8,432 nucleotides of DNA from an uncultured Rhodocyclaceae bacterium (GTDB lineage Bacteria > Pseudomonadota > Gammaproteobacteria > Burkholderiales > Rhodocyclaceae). The stretch spans positions 1 through 8,432 of the forward strand of contig URNG01000122.1 in assembly GCA_900549295.1 (NCBI GenBank), in the 5' to 3' direction. Shown here piece by piece: positions 1-5,853 of this stretch. The notes beneath the pieces are model-generated. The model made no database searches, was not told the DNA's origin, and was given only the letters and a program-made list of their open reading frames with translations. Both the position numbers and the translations under genes were made by a program. The stretch's first letter is position 1. Each line of letters starts with the position of its first letter.

Positions 1-893
1 CCGGCGAGGCCGCCGCCGGGCTGGAAACGCGGCTGGGCCAGGCGCACGGCGTGCGCGTCGCGCGCGCCCCGTGGCGCGGCGGCATGGCCGAAACACAGCG
101 CCATTTCGATGCCGCCCAGAAAATCCTTACCCTCTCGCCCCATCTGACGGCCGGTCAGGCGGCATTCCAGATGGCAACGCAGATCGCCTTTCTCGAAGCC
201 GCCCCGCAGATCGACAGCATCGCCGGGCAGGCCGGATTATCCAGTGACGAAGCGCGAGCGCTGGCGCGCATCGGTCTGGCCAATTATTTCGCTGGCGCGC
301 TCGTCCTGCCCTATGGCCGCTTTCTCGAACAGGCGGAGCTGCTGCGCTACGACATCGAACTGCTCGGCAGCAGCTTCGGCGTCGAGTACGAAACCACCTG
401 CCACCGGCTATCCACGCTGCAACGCCCGAGCGCGCGCGGCGTGCCGTTCTTCTTCGTCCGCGTCGACCGCGCCGGCAACATCTCCAAGCGCCAGTCGGCC
501 ACCGATTTCCATTTCTCGCGCATCGGCGGCACCTGCCCGCTGTGGAACGTGTACGAAGCCTTCGCCCAGCCGGGCAGGATTCTCACCCAGCTTGCCGCCA
601 TGCCCGACGGCCGCGCCTACCTGTGGATCGCCCGCACCGTCTCGCGCGGCCACGGCGGCCACGGCGCGCCGAGCAAAATCTTCTCGGTCGGCCTGGGCTG
701 CGACCTGCGCCATGCCGAGCGGCTGGTCTACAGCCAGGGCCTCGACCTCAAGGCGAGCGAAGGCTTCGTGCCGATCGGCGCTGGCTGCAAGGTCTGCGCG
801 CGCGGCAACTGCCCGCAGCGGGCCTTTCCGCAGGCGGGCAGCCATCTGCTGGTGGATGAAAACCAGCGGGGGTTCGCGCCGTATCGGAGTTAG
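1..893 (+). CDS. Acyl-CoA-responsive XRE-family regulator (ScfR/PrpR/RamB type), 3' part only
   Basis: The frame is open to the left edge, so the gene is 5'-truncated by the window; 296 residues are visible when read from base 3. The GTG at 51 is not a convincing start. The wording CHRLSTLQRP, then GVPFFFVRVDRAGN and SKRQSA, is typical of the C-terminal domain (DUF2083) of short-chain fatty-acyl regulators such as PccR, RamB and mycobacterial PrpR, which control propionate or acetate metabolism. Full members are about 470 aa, so the N-terminal helix-turn-helix and most of the ImmA/IrrE-like part lie outside. Near the C-terminus there is a CKVCARGNC motif (C-x2-C-x4-C, about 774-806), and an upstream cysteine sits in GTCPLW. 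In PrpR, as I recall, four cysteines with this arrangement bind a 4Fe-4S cluster. Its target genes are not in view. The stop (TAG, 891-893) is 18 bp from the convergent nrdG stop. The family call is firm; the exact ligand is unknown. Confidence 0.85.
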   Translation, partial: GEAAAGLETRLGQAHGVRVARAPWRGGMAETQRHFDAAQKILTLSPHLTAGQAAFQMATQIAFLEAAPQIDSIAGQAGLSSDEARALARIGLANYFAGALVLPYGRFLEQAELLRYDIELLGSSFGVEYETTCHRLSTLQRPSARGVPFFFVRVDRAGNISKRQSATDFHFSRIGGTCPLWNVYEAFAQPGRILTQLAAMPDGRAYLWIARTVSRGHGGHGAPSKIFSVGLGCDLRHAERLVYSQGLDLKASEGFVPIGAGCKVCARGNCPQRAFPQAGSHLLVDENQRGFAPYRS

Positions 894-911
894 CGACGGC
901 AGGCCTGGCGC

Positions 912-1577
912 TCAGGCGTGGCGCACGTCGACAGCGAGGAATTCGGCGGCAGCCGCACGCAGTTCGGCGGGCAGGGTGGAGGGCTGGTCGTCCTTCCGGC
1001 AGGCTTGCAGGATCAAACGGGAAACGCCCATGCCGGCCAGTTGCCCGGCCATGCGCCGGAGGGCGGCGGCATCGAGCAGGCCGGTGTCGACCGTGCAGCG
1101 GACTTCGTGCGGCGTGCCGGCGTCGCGCAGCAGCGACAGCGAGCGGGCGGCGGCGTCGCCGGAGCCGCCGCCGGTAATGCGCCGGTAGTCCTCGAACGGG
1201 CCTTTGACGTCGAAGCCCACCCAGTCGAGCAGCGGCAGGGCCGCCGCCAGCCGTTCCGGGTAGATGCCGGCGGTGTGCAGTCCGGTGGCGAAACCGAGGG
1301 AACGAACTTCGCCGAGGGCCGTTGTGAGGCCGCGCTGCAACAGGGGTTCGCCGCCGCTGAAAACGATGCCGTCGAGCAGGCCGCGGCGGCTGGTCAGCCA
1401 GCCGCGCACGTCCGGCCAGCTTCGTTCGCCGCTGCCGCAGGCGTGCAGGTGCGCGTTGTGGCAGTAGCCGCAGCGCCACGGACAGCCCTGGCAGAAAACC
1501 ACGGCGGCCAGCCGGTCGGGGAAGTCGATGGTGGTGAACGGCGTCAGTCCGCCCACCACCAGTTCAGCGTCAGGCAT
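912..1577 (-). CDS. nrdG: Anaerobic ribonucleoside-triphosphate reductase activating protein (radical SAM)
   Basis: The 221-aa product is the activase of class III ribonucleotide reductase: it uses a 4Fe-4S cluster and S-adenosylmethionine to create the glycyl radical on its partner. The radical-SAM motif CPWRCGYC (C-x3-C-x2-C) gives cysteines 32, 36 and 39, followed by HN. The segment IVFSGGEPLLQ is the GGEP SAM-binding motif, and DWVGFDVKGP is also typical of the family. It most resembles the NrdG2-type activases, which are longer than the roughly 154-aa enterobacterial NrdG. I chose the ATG at 1577 because family similarity begins right there (VVGGLTPFTTIDFPDR); the frame runs further upstream only as an out-of-frame shadow of the glycyl-radical ORF and nrdD. 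No strong Shine-Dalgarno is visible, but the start overlaps the 57-aa ORF by 8 nt, so translational coupling is likely. It is the last gene of the nrd operon. Confidence 0.93.
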   Translation of the reverse strand: MPDAELVVGGLTPFTTIDFPDRLAAVVFCQGCPWRCGYCHNAHLHACGSGERSWPDVRGWLTSRRGLLDGIVFSGGEPLLQRGLTTALGEVRSLGFATGLHTAGIYPERLAAALPLLDWVGFDVKGPFEDYRRITGGGSGDAAARSLSLLRDAGTPHEVRCTVDTGLLDAAALRRMAGQLAGMGVSRLILQACRKDDQPSTLPAELRAAAAEFLAVDVRHA

Positions 1578-1743
1578 GGGCGGTCTGCGCCGGTTCGGCG
1601 AAGTGGCAGCGCTCGCCGTGCTCGGCCTGCTTGCCGGGGTTGAACTCGGAAACCGGGCGGTGGTAGCCCATGACGCGCGTCCACACTTCGCAGCGCTGGC
1701 GTTCGTGGTTTTGCAGGGGGGAAGCGGTTTTCTGGTTCGACAT
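1570..1743 (-). CDS. Separate glycyl-radical domain of anaerobic ribonucleotide reductase (57 aa)
   Basis: This small ORF encodes 57 residues. The core, residues 17-45, reads RCEVWTRVMGYHRPVSEFN and continues with a GK-rich stretch. It matches the C-terminal segment that normally ends NrdD, and Gly26 in RVMGY would carry the stable radical. NrdD upstream ends without this segment, so the two polypeptides together would make one reductase large subunit. The ATG at 1743-1741 has AAAGG (1755-1751) 7 nt upstream. The start lies 30 nt after the nrdD TGA and in the same frame, with no other stop between. The 3' end overlaps the nrdG start by 8 nt. The closest functional parallel is YfiD/GrcA, a free-standing glycyl-radical domain that complements pyruvate formate-lyase. 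A split family member, an in-frame nonsense mutation or stop-codon readthrough are all possible; the dedicated start site favours a genuine separate subunit. Confidence 0.88.
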   Translation of the reverse strand: MSNQKTASPLQNHERQRCEVWTRVMGYHRPVSEFNPGKQAEHGERCHFAEPAQTAHA

Positions 1744-1750
1744 GGTGTTG

Positions 1751-1755
1751 CCTTT
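1751..1755 (-). promoter_or_regulatory. Ribosome binding site of the glycyl-radical ORF
   Basis: The minus strand reads AAAGG 7 nt before the ATG at 1743. It lies inside the 30-nt gap after the nrdD stop codon. It matters because it supports independent initiation of the small protein rather than readthrough from nrdD. Confidence 0.6.
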
Positions 1756-1773
1756 CGTGGTGGGTGGAAAAAA

Positions 1774-3837
1774 TCAGTGGGTGGCACGCTGGGCGAGCAG
1801 TTCCTCGTCGCATTTCGGACAGAACTCGTGCTCACCGGCGAGATAGCCGTGCTTCGGGCAGATCGAGAAGGTCGGTGTGATCGTGATGTAGGGCAGCCGG
1901 AAGCGCGACAGCGCCGTGCGCACCAGTTGCCGACAGGCCGCCGGGCTGGAAATGCGCTCGCGCATGTAGAGGTGGAGCACGGTGCCGCCGGTGTAGCGGG
2001 TTTGCAGTTCGTCCTGCCGGGTCAGCGCTTCGAAGGGGTCGTCGGTGAAGCCGACCGGCAGTTGCGAGGAGTTGGTGTAGTACGGTTTTTCCGCCGTTCC
2101 GGCTTGCAGGATGCCGGGCCAGCGCTTTTTGTCTTCCTTGGCGAAGCGGTAGGTGGTGCCTTCGGCGGGCGTCGCTTCCAGGTTGTAGAGGTTGCCGGTG
2201 GCTTCCTGATAGTCGCGCATCTTGTCGCGCAGGCGCTCGAGCAGGCGTAGCGCCAGGGCGTGCCCCTCGGGGCTGGTGATGTCGGCGGTGCCGCCGGTGA
2301 AGTTGCGCACCATTTCGTTGATGCCGTTCACGCCGATGGTGGAGAAGTGGTTGCGCAGGGTGCCGAGGTAGCGCTTGGTGTAGGGGAAAAGGCCGGAGTC
2401 CATCAGGCGCTGCACGACCTTGCGCTTGATTTCCAGACTGTCGCGGGCCATGTCGGCGAGGCGGTCGACGCGCGCCATGAGCGCCGCTTCGTCGCCGGCG
2501 TGCAGATGGCCCAAGCGGGCGCAGTTGATCGTCACGACGCCGATGGAGCCGGTCTGCTCGGCGGAACCGAACAGCCCGTTGCCGCGTTTGAGCAGTTCGC
2601 GCAGGTCGAGTTGCAGACGGCAGCACATGGAGCGCACGTGGTTCGGCTGCATGTCCGAATTGAGGAAGTTCTGGAAGTAGGGCAGACCGTACTTGGCGGT
2701 CATGGCGAACATCCGTTCGGCGTTTTCCGACTCCCAGGGGAAATCCTCGGTGATGTTGTAGGTCGGAATCGGGAAGGTGAAGGCGCGGCCGCGCCGGTCG
2801 CCGGCGGTCATGACCTCGATGTAGGCGCGGTTGATGAGGTCCATCTCGGCCTGCAGTTCGCCATAGGCGAAGGGCATTTCGACGCCGCCGATCACTGGAA
2901 TCTGCTCGCGCAGGTCCTGCGGGCAGACCCAGTCGAAGGTCAGATTCGTGAACGGCGTCTGCGTGCCCCAGCGCGACGGCACGTTGAGGTTGTAGATGAA
3001 TTCCTGCATGGCCTGGCGTACCTGCTCGAAGGACAGGCCGTCCTGCCTGACGAAGGGCGCGAGATAGGTGTCGAAGGAGCTGAACGCCTGCGCGCCGGCC
3101 CACTCGTTTTGCAGGGTGCCGAGGAAATTCACCATCTGCCCGAGCGCGCTGGAAAGATGCTTCGGCGGATCAGCTTCCGGCTTGCCGGGAACGCCGTTGA
3201 ATCCTTCGTGCAGCATCTGGCGCAGCGACCAGCCGGCGCAGTAGCCGGACAGCATGTCGAGATCGTGGATGTGAATGTCGGCATCGCGGTGCGCCTGGCC
3301 GATTTCCGGCGGATAGACGTGCGACAGCCAGTAGTTCGCCACCACTTTGCCGGACACGTTGAGGATCAGCCCGCCGAGCGAATAGCCCTGATTGGCGTTG
3401 GCGCGCACCCGCCAGTCGGCGCGGTCGACGTACTCGTCGATGGCGGCGGCCACGTCCACCAGCGTGCGCTTGTCCTCGCGCAGCCGCCGGTGCTGGTCGC
3501 GGTAGGCGACGTAGGCGCGGAAGGTGGCGAGGTGGTTGGCGTCGACCAGCGTCTGTTCGACGATGTCCTGAATCTGTTCGACGGTCGGCGCCGAGCCACC
3601 ATGGCGGTGGCGCAGCACCTTGAGGACGCGGGCGGTCAGCAGTTCCGCCTCGTGTTCCTCGAATTCGTTGCTGGCCGCCCCGGCGCGGGCCAGCGCCGAG
3701 GCGATGCGGCGCGCCTCGAAAGGCGCATCGGTGCCGTCGCGGCGGACAACGCGGGCGGGGAGCGGGGGAACAGCAGCAGAACGGCGGCTGGCTCCGGCGG
3801 AAGGATCGGGGATGGACGTCAGGGCGTTCGATGGCAC
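1774..3837 (-). CDS. nrdD: Anaerobic (class III) ribonucleoside-triphosphate reductase, catalytic subunit lacking its own glycyl-radical tail
   Basis: The 687-aa product reduces ribonucleoside triphosphates to deoxy forms without oxygen. Residues about 28-120 form an ATP-cone allosteric domain (ARVVRRDGTDAPFEARRI to the YRDQHRRLRE region). The central part is the glycyl-radical-enzyme barrel, with DIHIHDLD, NFLGTLQNEWAG and NVPSRWGTQTPFTN. MCCRL places Cys405/406 at the expected thiyl-radical position. Near the end, CPKHGYLAGEHEFCPKC (residues 660-676) is the zinc-binding motif. The protein then stops at CDEELLAQRATH, where other NrdDs continue into the glycyl-radical segment; here that segment is the next ORF. 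I chose the GTG at 3837 because GGAG (3848-3845) sits 7 nt upstream and the ATP cone follows soon after. Extending the frame upstream would only translate the riboswitch. The gene is preceded by a cobalamin riboswitch and probable NrdR boxes and followed by the glycyl-radical ORF and nrdG. Confidence 0.93.
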   Translation of the reverse strand: MPSNALTSIPDPSAGASRRSAAVPPLPARVVRRDGTDAPFEARRIASALARAGAASNEFEEHEAELLTARVLKVLRHRHGGSAPTVEQIQDIVEQTLVDANHLATFRAYVAYRDQHRRLREDKRTLVDVAAAIDEYVDRADWRVRANANQGYSLGGLILNVSGKVVANYWLSHVYPPEIGQAHRDADIHIHDLDMLSGYCAGWSLRQMLHEGFNGVPGKPEADPPKHLSSALGQMVNFLGTLQNEWAGAQAFSSFDTYLAPFVRQDGLSFEQVRQAMQEFIYNLNVPSRWGTQTPFTNLTFDWVCPQDLREQIPVIGGVEMPFAYGELQAEMDLINRAYIEVMTAGDRRGRAFTFPIPTYNITEDFPWESENAERMFAMTAKYGLPYFQNFLNSDMQPNHVRSMCCRLQLDLRELLKRGNGLFGSAEQTGSIGVVTINCARLGHLHAGDEAALMARVDRLADMARDSLEIKRKVVQRLMDSGLFPYTKRYLGTLRNHFSTIGVNGINEMVRNFTGGTADITSPEGHALALRLLERLRDKMRDYQEATGNLYNLEATPAEGTTYRFAKEDKKRWPGILQAGTAEKPYYTNSSQLPVGFTDDPFEALTRQDELQTRYTGGTVLHLYMRERISSPAACRQLVRTALSRFRLPYITITPTFSICPKHGYLAGEHEFCPKCDEELLAQRATH

Positions 3838-3953
3838 GGCGATGCTCCGGTTCGGGGGGCGGAGCGCATCCGGCGCGCGCTGCCGGGCCGCGAGCGCCGC
3901 CCGGCCACGGCGGGCCGTGACCAGCAGAGACGCGCGAACGGAAACACGGTCAT
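3819..3953 (-). CDS. Possible 44-aa leader peptide between riboswitch and nrdD
   Basis: An ATG at 3953-3951 is preceded by GAAAGG about 6 nt upstream and opens a 44-codon frame starting MTVFPFARLCWSRP. The stop (TGA, 3821-3819) lies inside the beginning of nrdD, so the two frames overlap by 19 nt. The position, just after the cobalamin aptamer, and the overlap would suit a leader whose translation is coupled to nrdD. The peptide is rich in Arg and Pro, as expected of chance translation in GC-rich DNA, and I recognise no family. It may equally be a spurious ORF. Confidence 0.25.
   Translation of the reverse strand: MTVFPFARLCWSRPAVAGRRSRPGSARRMRSAPRTGASPCHRTP
3845..3848 (-). promoter_or_regulatory. 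Ribosome binding site fixing the nrdD GTG start
   Basis: GGAG on the minus strand lies 7 nt upstream of the GTG at 3837. It decides between this start and several in-frame upstream alternatives that would run back into the riboswitch. Confidence 0.65.
3882..3919 (-). other. Two adjacent GC-rich hairpins in the nrdD leader
   Basis: Two perfect inverted repeats lie side by side: CACGG-CCCG-CCGTG (3919-3906) and GCCGGG with CCCGGC (3905-3882, 12-nt interior). They sit between the cobalamin aptamer and the nrdD Shine-Dalgarno. There is no following T-tract, so they are not a classical terminator. They could be part of the riboswitch expression platform or a Rho-type site; chance pairing in GC-rich DNA is also possible. 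Confidence 0.35.
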
Positions 3954-4002
3954 GCAACACCTTTCGCCAGGGACACCCCGCCCCATCGTTGGTTGGAAGG
4001 AC

Positions 4003-4195
4003 GTTACGGCAGGTCTCCTGGCTCTCGGCTCGACGCGCCTTGCCCGCCTTCCCGGACGCATCCAGTGGCATGGGGCGGCAAAGCGCTCGCCGATTACAGT
4101 TGCGGGGGCAGCCCCGGCATTCGAGTCCTCGGACCCGGCACCGGATTCCCGTTTTAATCCCCGAACGGGGAACCATCAACGCGGTGCAGGCTACC
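4003..4195 (-). ncRNA. Cobalamin (B12) riboswitch upstream of nrdD
   Basis: On the minus strand the conserved blocks of the cobalamin aptamer occur in the right order: GATGGTTCCCC (4177-4167), GGGAATCCGGTG (4150-4139), GCCGGGGCTGCCCCCGCAAC followed by TGTAA (about 4118-4094), GCCACTG (4069-4063), a CGGGAAGGCG block (about 4054-4045), and the B12 box AGCCAGGAGACCTGCC (4023-4008). These are the landmarks of the adenosylcobalamin-type aptamer. In the known families, cobalamin binding lowers expression of the downstream gene. Here that gene is a B12-independent reductase, which fits the documented use of such switches on NrdAB or NrdDG when a B12-dependent NrdJ is also present. The outer P1 boundaries are approximate. 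The leader from 4002 to 3838 must contain the expression platform; no intrinsic terminator is obvious there, so control of translation is plausible. Confidence 0.93.
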
Positions 4196-4225
4196 CGCGC
4201 CGCGCTCGGTCTGTCAATAGGAAAA

Positions 4226-4241
4226 ATACTATATGTGGTTC
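4226..4241. promoter_or_regulatory. Probable NrdR box 1 (riboswitch-proximal)
   Basis: The plus strand reads ATACTATATGTGGTTC, which matches the 16-bp palindromic NrdR consensus ACACTATATATAGTGT at 11 positions by eye. It forms a tandem with the box at 4257-4272; the centres are 31 bp apart, the spacing reported for paired NrdR boxes. NrdR is the ATP/dATP-sensing repressor of ribonucleotide reductase operons. Confidence 0.6.
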
Positions 4242-4249
4242 AGACGTTC

Positions 4250-4255
4250 AGTATA
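4250..4255 (-). promoter_or_regulatory. Probable -10 element of the nrd operon promoter
   Basis: TATACT on the minus strand (5 of 6 with TATAAT) lies between the two NrdR-like boxes, which would place the transcription start near 4243, some 45 nt before the riboswitch aptamer. No good -35 hexamer is seen at 16-18 bp, so an activator may be needed. I looked for an FNR site at the usual distance and did not find a clear one. Confidence 0.45.
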
Positions 4256-4256
4256 A

Positions 4257-4272
4257 ACACCGTATTTAGTGG
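4257..4272. promoter_or_regulatory. Probable NrdR box 2 (upstream)
   Basis: The plus strand reads ACACCGTATTTAGTGG, agreeing with the NrdR consensus at 12 of 16 positions, including the outer ACAC and AGTG arms. With the box at 4226-4241 it brackets the -10 element, a placement suited to repression of the nrdD promoter. Confidence 0.6.
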
Positions 4273-4307
4273 TTTTTCCTCGCTGCGCTTATTTCCGAAC
4301 AAGTCAT

Positions 4308-4331
4308 ATCGCGCCATTTTTCTGGCGCGAT
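4308..4331 (-). terminator. Strong hairpin downstream of rng, possible terminator
   Basis: A perfect 9-bp stem (ATCGCGCCA with TGGCGCGAT) encloses a 6-nt loop, 26 nt after the rng stop codon and before the nrd promoter. The loop, not the 3' flank, carries the A/T run, so there is no canonical U-tract on either strand. It may still end or stabilise the rng mRNA and insulate the nrd promoter. Confidence 0.5.
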
Positions 4332-4357
4332 GTTGTCGCAATTATTGCCTTGTTTCG

Positions 4358-5809
4358 CTACATCAGCACGATGTCGTACTGCTCCGGCGCGTAGCTTGCT
4401 TCGGCCTGTAGCGAAACGGTTTTGCCGATGAAGTCGCAGAGCATGGCGAGCGATTGCGATTCGTCGTCGAGAAAGAGGTCGATCACCGCCGGGCCGGCGA
4501 GGACGCGGTACTCGCGGGCGTTGAACTGGCGGGCTTCGCGCAGCAGTTCGCGCAGGATTTCGTAGGCCACGGTGCGCGCCGTCTTGACTTCGCCGCGCCC
4601 GTCGCAGGTCGGGCAGGTTTCGCACAGCACGTGGGCGAGCGATTCGCGGGTGCGTTTGCGCGTCATTTCGACCAGGCCGAGGTTGGTGAAGCCGTTGACG
4701 GTGAGGCGGGTGTGGTCGCTGGCCAGCGCCTTGTTGAATTCTTCGAGCACGGCGGCCTTGTGCTCGGCGTTTTCCATGTCGATGAAGTCGACGATGATGA
4801 TGCCGCCGAGATTGCGTAGCCGCAGCTGGCGGGCGATGGTGACGGCGGCTTCGAGGTTGGTCTTGAAGATGGTGTCGTCGAAATTGCGCACGCCGACGAA
4901 GCCGCCGGTGTTCACGTCGATGGTGGTCATCGCCTCGGTCTGATCCATGATGAGGTAGCCGCCGGATTTCAGATCGACGCGCCGCGCCAGCGCCTTCTGG
5001 ATTTCGTCCTCGACGCCGTACAGGTCGAACAGGGTGCGCTGGCCGGTGTAGTGTTCGAGCAGGGACAGCACGGCGGGCGTGTATTCCTGCGCGAAGGCGG
5101 TGAGTCTCTGGAAGTTTTCCCGCGAATCGATGCTGATGCGCGCCGTTTCCGGATTGACGAAATCGCGCAGCACGCGCTGGCCGAGCGACAGTTCCTGATA
5201 GAGCAGGCAGGGAGGCGGGCTGGTGCGGGCCTTTTCGCGGATGTCGGCGCAGGTCTTGCGCAGGTAGGCAATGTCGGTGGAAAACTCGTCGTCGCTGGCG
5301 TTTTCCGCCATGGTGCGGACGATGAAGCCGCCTTTTTCGTCCTCCGGCACCAGCCGCGTGATGCGCTCGCGTAGCAGTTCGCGCTCGGCTTCCGATTCGA
5401 TGCGCTGCGAAATGCCGATGTGCTTTTCCTGCGGCAGATAGACGAGCATGCGCCCGGCGATGGAAATCTGCGTCGACAGCCGCGCGCCCTTGCTGCCGAT
5501 GGGGTCCTTGATGACCTGCACGACCAGACTCTGCCCTTCGTGCAGCAGTTTCTCGATCTGCCGCTCGCCGCTTTGCTCGCGCGACTGCCAGATGTCGGCG
5601 ATGTGCAGGAAGGCGGTGCGCTCCAGGCCGACGTCGATGAAAGCCGACTGCATCCCCGGCAGAATGCGCACGATGCGTCCGAGATAGACGTTGCCGACCA
5701 GCCCGCGCCCGCCCGTGCGCTCGATGTGCAGCTCCTGCACGACGCCTTGCTGCAGGACGGCGACGCGGGTTTCCTGCGGCGTGAAGTTGATGAGGATTTC
5801 TTCGCTCAT
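4358..5809 (-). CDS. rng: Ribonuclease G (RNase E/G family)
   Basis: The 483-aa product is a cytoplasmic single-strand-specific endoribonuclease that matures the 5' end of 16S rRNA and helps degrade mRNA. The N-terminus (MSEEILINFTPQETRVAVL, then HIERTGGRGLVGNVYLGRI) leads into an S1 RNA-binding domain at about residues 36-125, including the hallmark GMQSAFIDVGLERTAFLH. The catalytic aspartates are Asp298 (TTIDVNTGGFVG) and Asp341 (IIIVDFIDM), each five residues before the E. coli RNase E pair 303/346. The zinc-link CPTC is at Cys399 and Cys402 (RNase E 404/407). The length is close to E. coli RNase G (489 aa) and there is no long RNase E-type scaffold tail, which supports rng over rne. It is divergent from trhP with 44 bp between the start codons, so the promoter regions overlap. 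The Shine-Dalgarno is weak. No partner gene lies in the same transcription unit within the window. Confidence 0.96.
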   Translation of the reverse strand: MSEEILINFTPQETRVAVLQQGVVQELHIERTGGRGLVGNVYLGRIVRILPGMQSAFIDVGLERTAFLHIADIWQSREQSGERQIEKLLHEGQSLVVQVIKDPIGSKGARLSTQISIAGRMLVYLPQEKHIGISQRIESEAERELLRERITRLVPEDEKGGFIVRTMAENASDDEFSTDIAYLRKTCADIREKARTSPPPCLLYQELSLGQRVLRDFVNPETARISIDSRENFQRLTAFAQEYTPAVLSLLEHYTGQRTLFDLYGVEDEIQKALARRVDLKSGGYLIMDQTEAMTTIDVNTGGFVGVRNFDDTIFKTNLEAAVTIARQLRLRNLGGIIIVDFIDMENAEHKAAVLEEFNKALASDHTRLTVNGFTNLGLVEMTRKRTRESLAHVLCETCPTCDGRGEVKTARTVAYEILRELLREARQFNAREYRVLAGPAVIDLFLDDESQSLAMLCDFIGKTVSLQAEASYAPEQYDIVLM

Positions 5810-5824
5810 GGCGCTCGTAAAAGA

Positions 5825-5830
5825 TAAAAT
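5825..5830 (+). promoter_or_regulatory. Possible -10 element for trhP
   Basis: TAAAAT (5 of 6 with TATAAT) lies in the 44-bp intergenic region and would start transcription about 16 nt before the trhP ATG. Any -35 element would fall inside the start of rng and no good hexamer is seen, so this is weak. Confidence 0.3.
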
Positions 5831-5853
5831 TCGCGGTTTTTCAGGATTTTACT

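Noticed and set aside
1774..1776. UGA as selenocysteine in NrdD
   Set aside because: The codon falls in a linker and not at a catalytic or metal-binding residue, and a Shine-Dalgarno plus ATG follow, so re-initiation explains it better. I kept plain readthrough as a lesser possibility.
1578..1835. N-terminal extension of NrdG to 1835
   Set aside because: The extension is an out-of-frame reading of the glycyl-radical ORF and the nrdD 3' end; radical-SAM homology begins at the ATG at 1577.
3838..4179. N-terminal extension of NrdD to an ATG at 4179
   Set aside because: The extra 114 codons translate the riboswitch and its leader. The GTG at 3837 has a well-placed GGAG and lies just before the ATP-cone domain.
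2260..4269. A 669-codon open frame on the plus strand opposite nrdD
   Set aside because: It is antisense to a clearly conserved NrdD, shows only repetitive Val/Ala/Gly-rich chance translation with no recognisable motif, and runs through the riboswitch. Long antisense frames are common in GC-rich DNA.
4278..4306. FNR (TTGAT-N4-ATCAA) site upstream of the nrd promoter
   Set aside because: I looked because nrdDG operons are often FNR-activated, but no stretch near the expected -41.5 position shows both half-sites.
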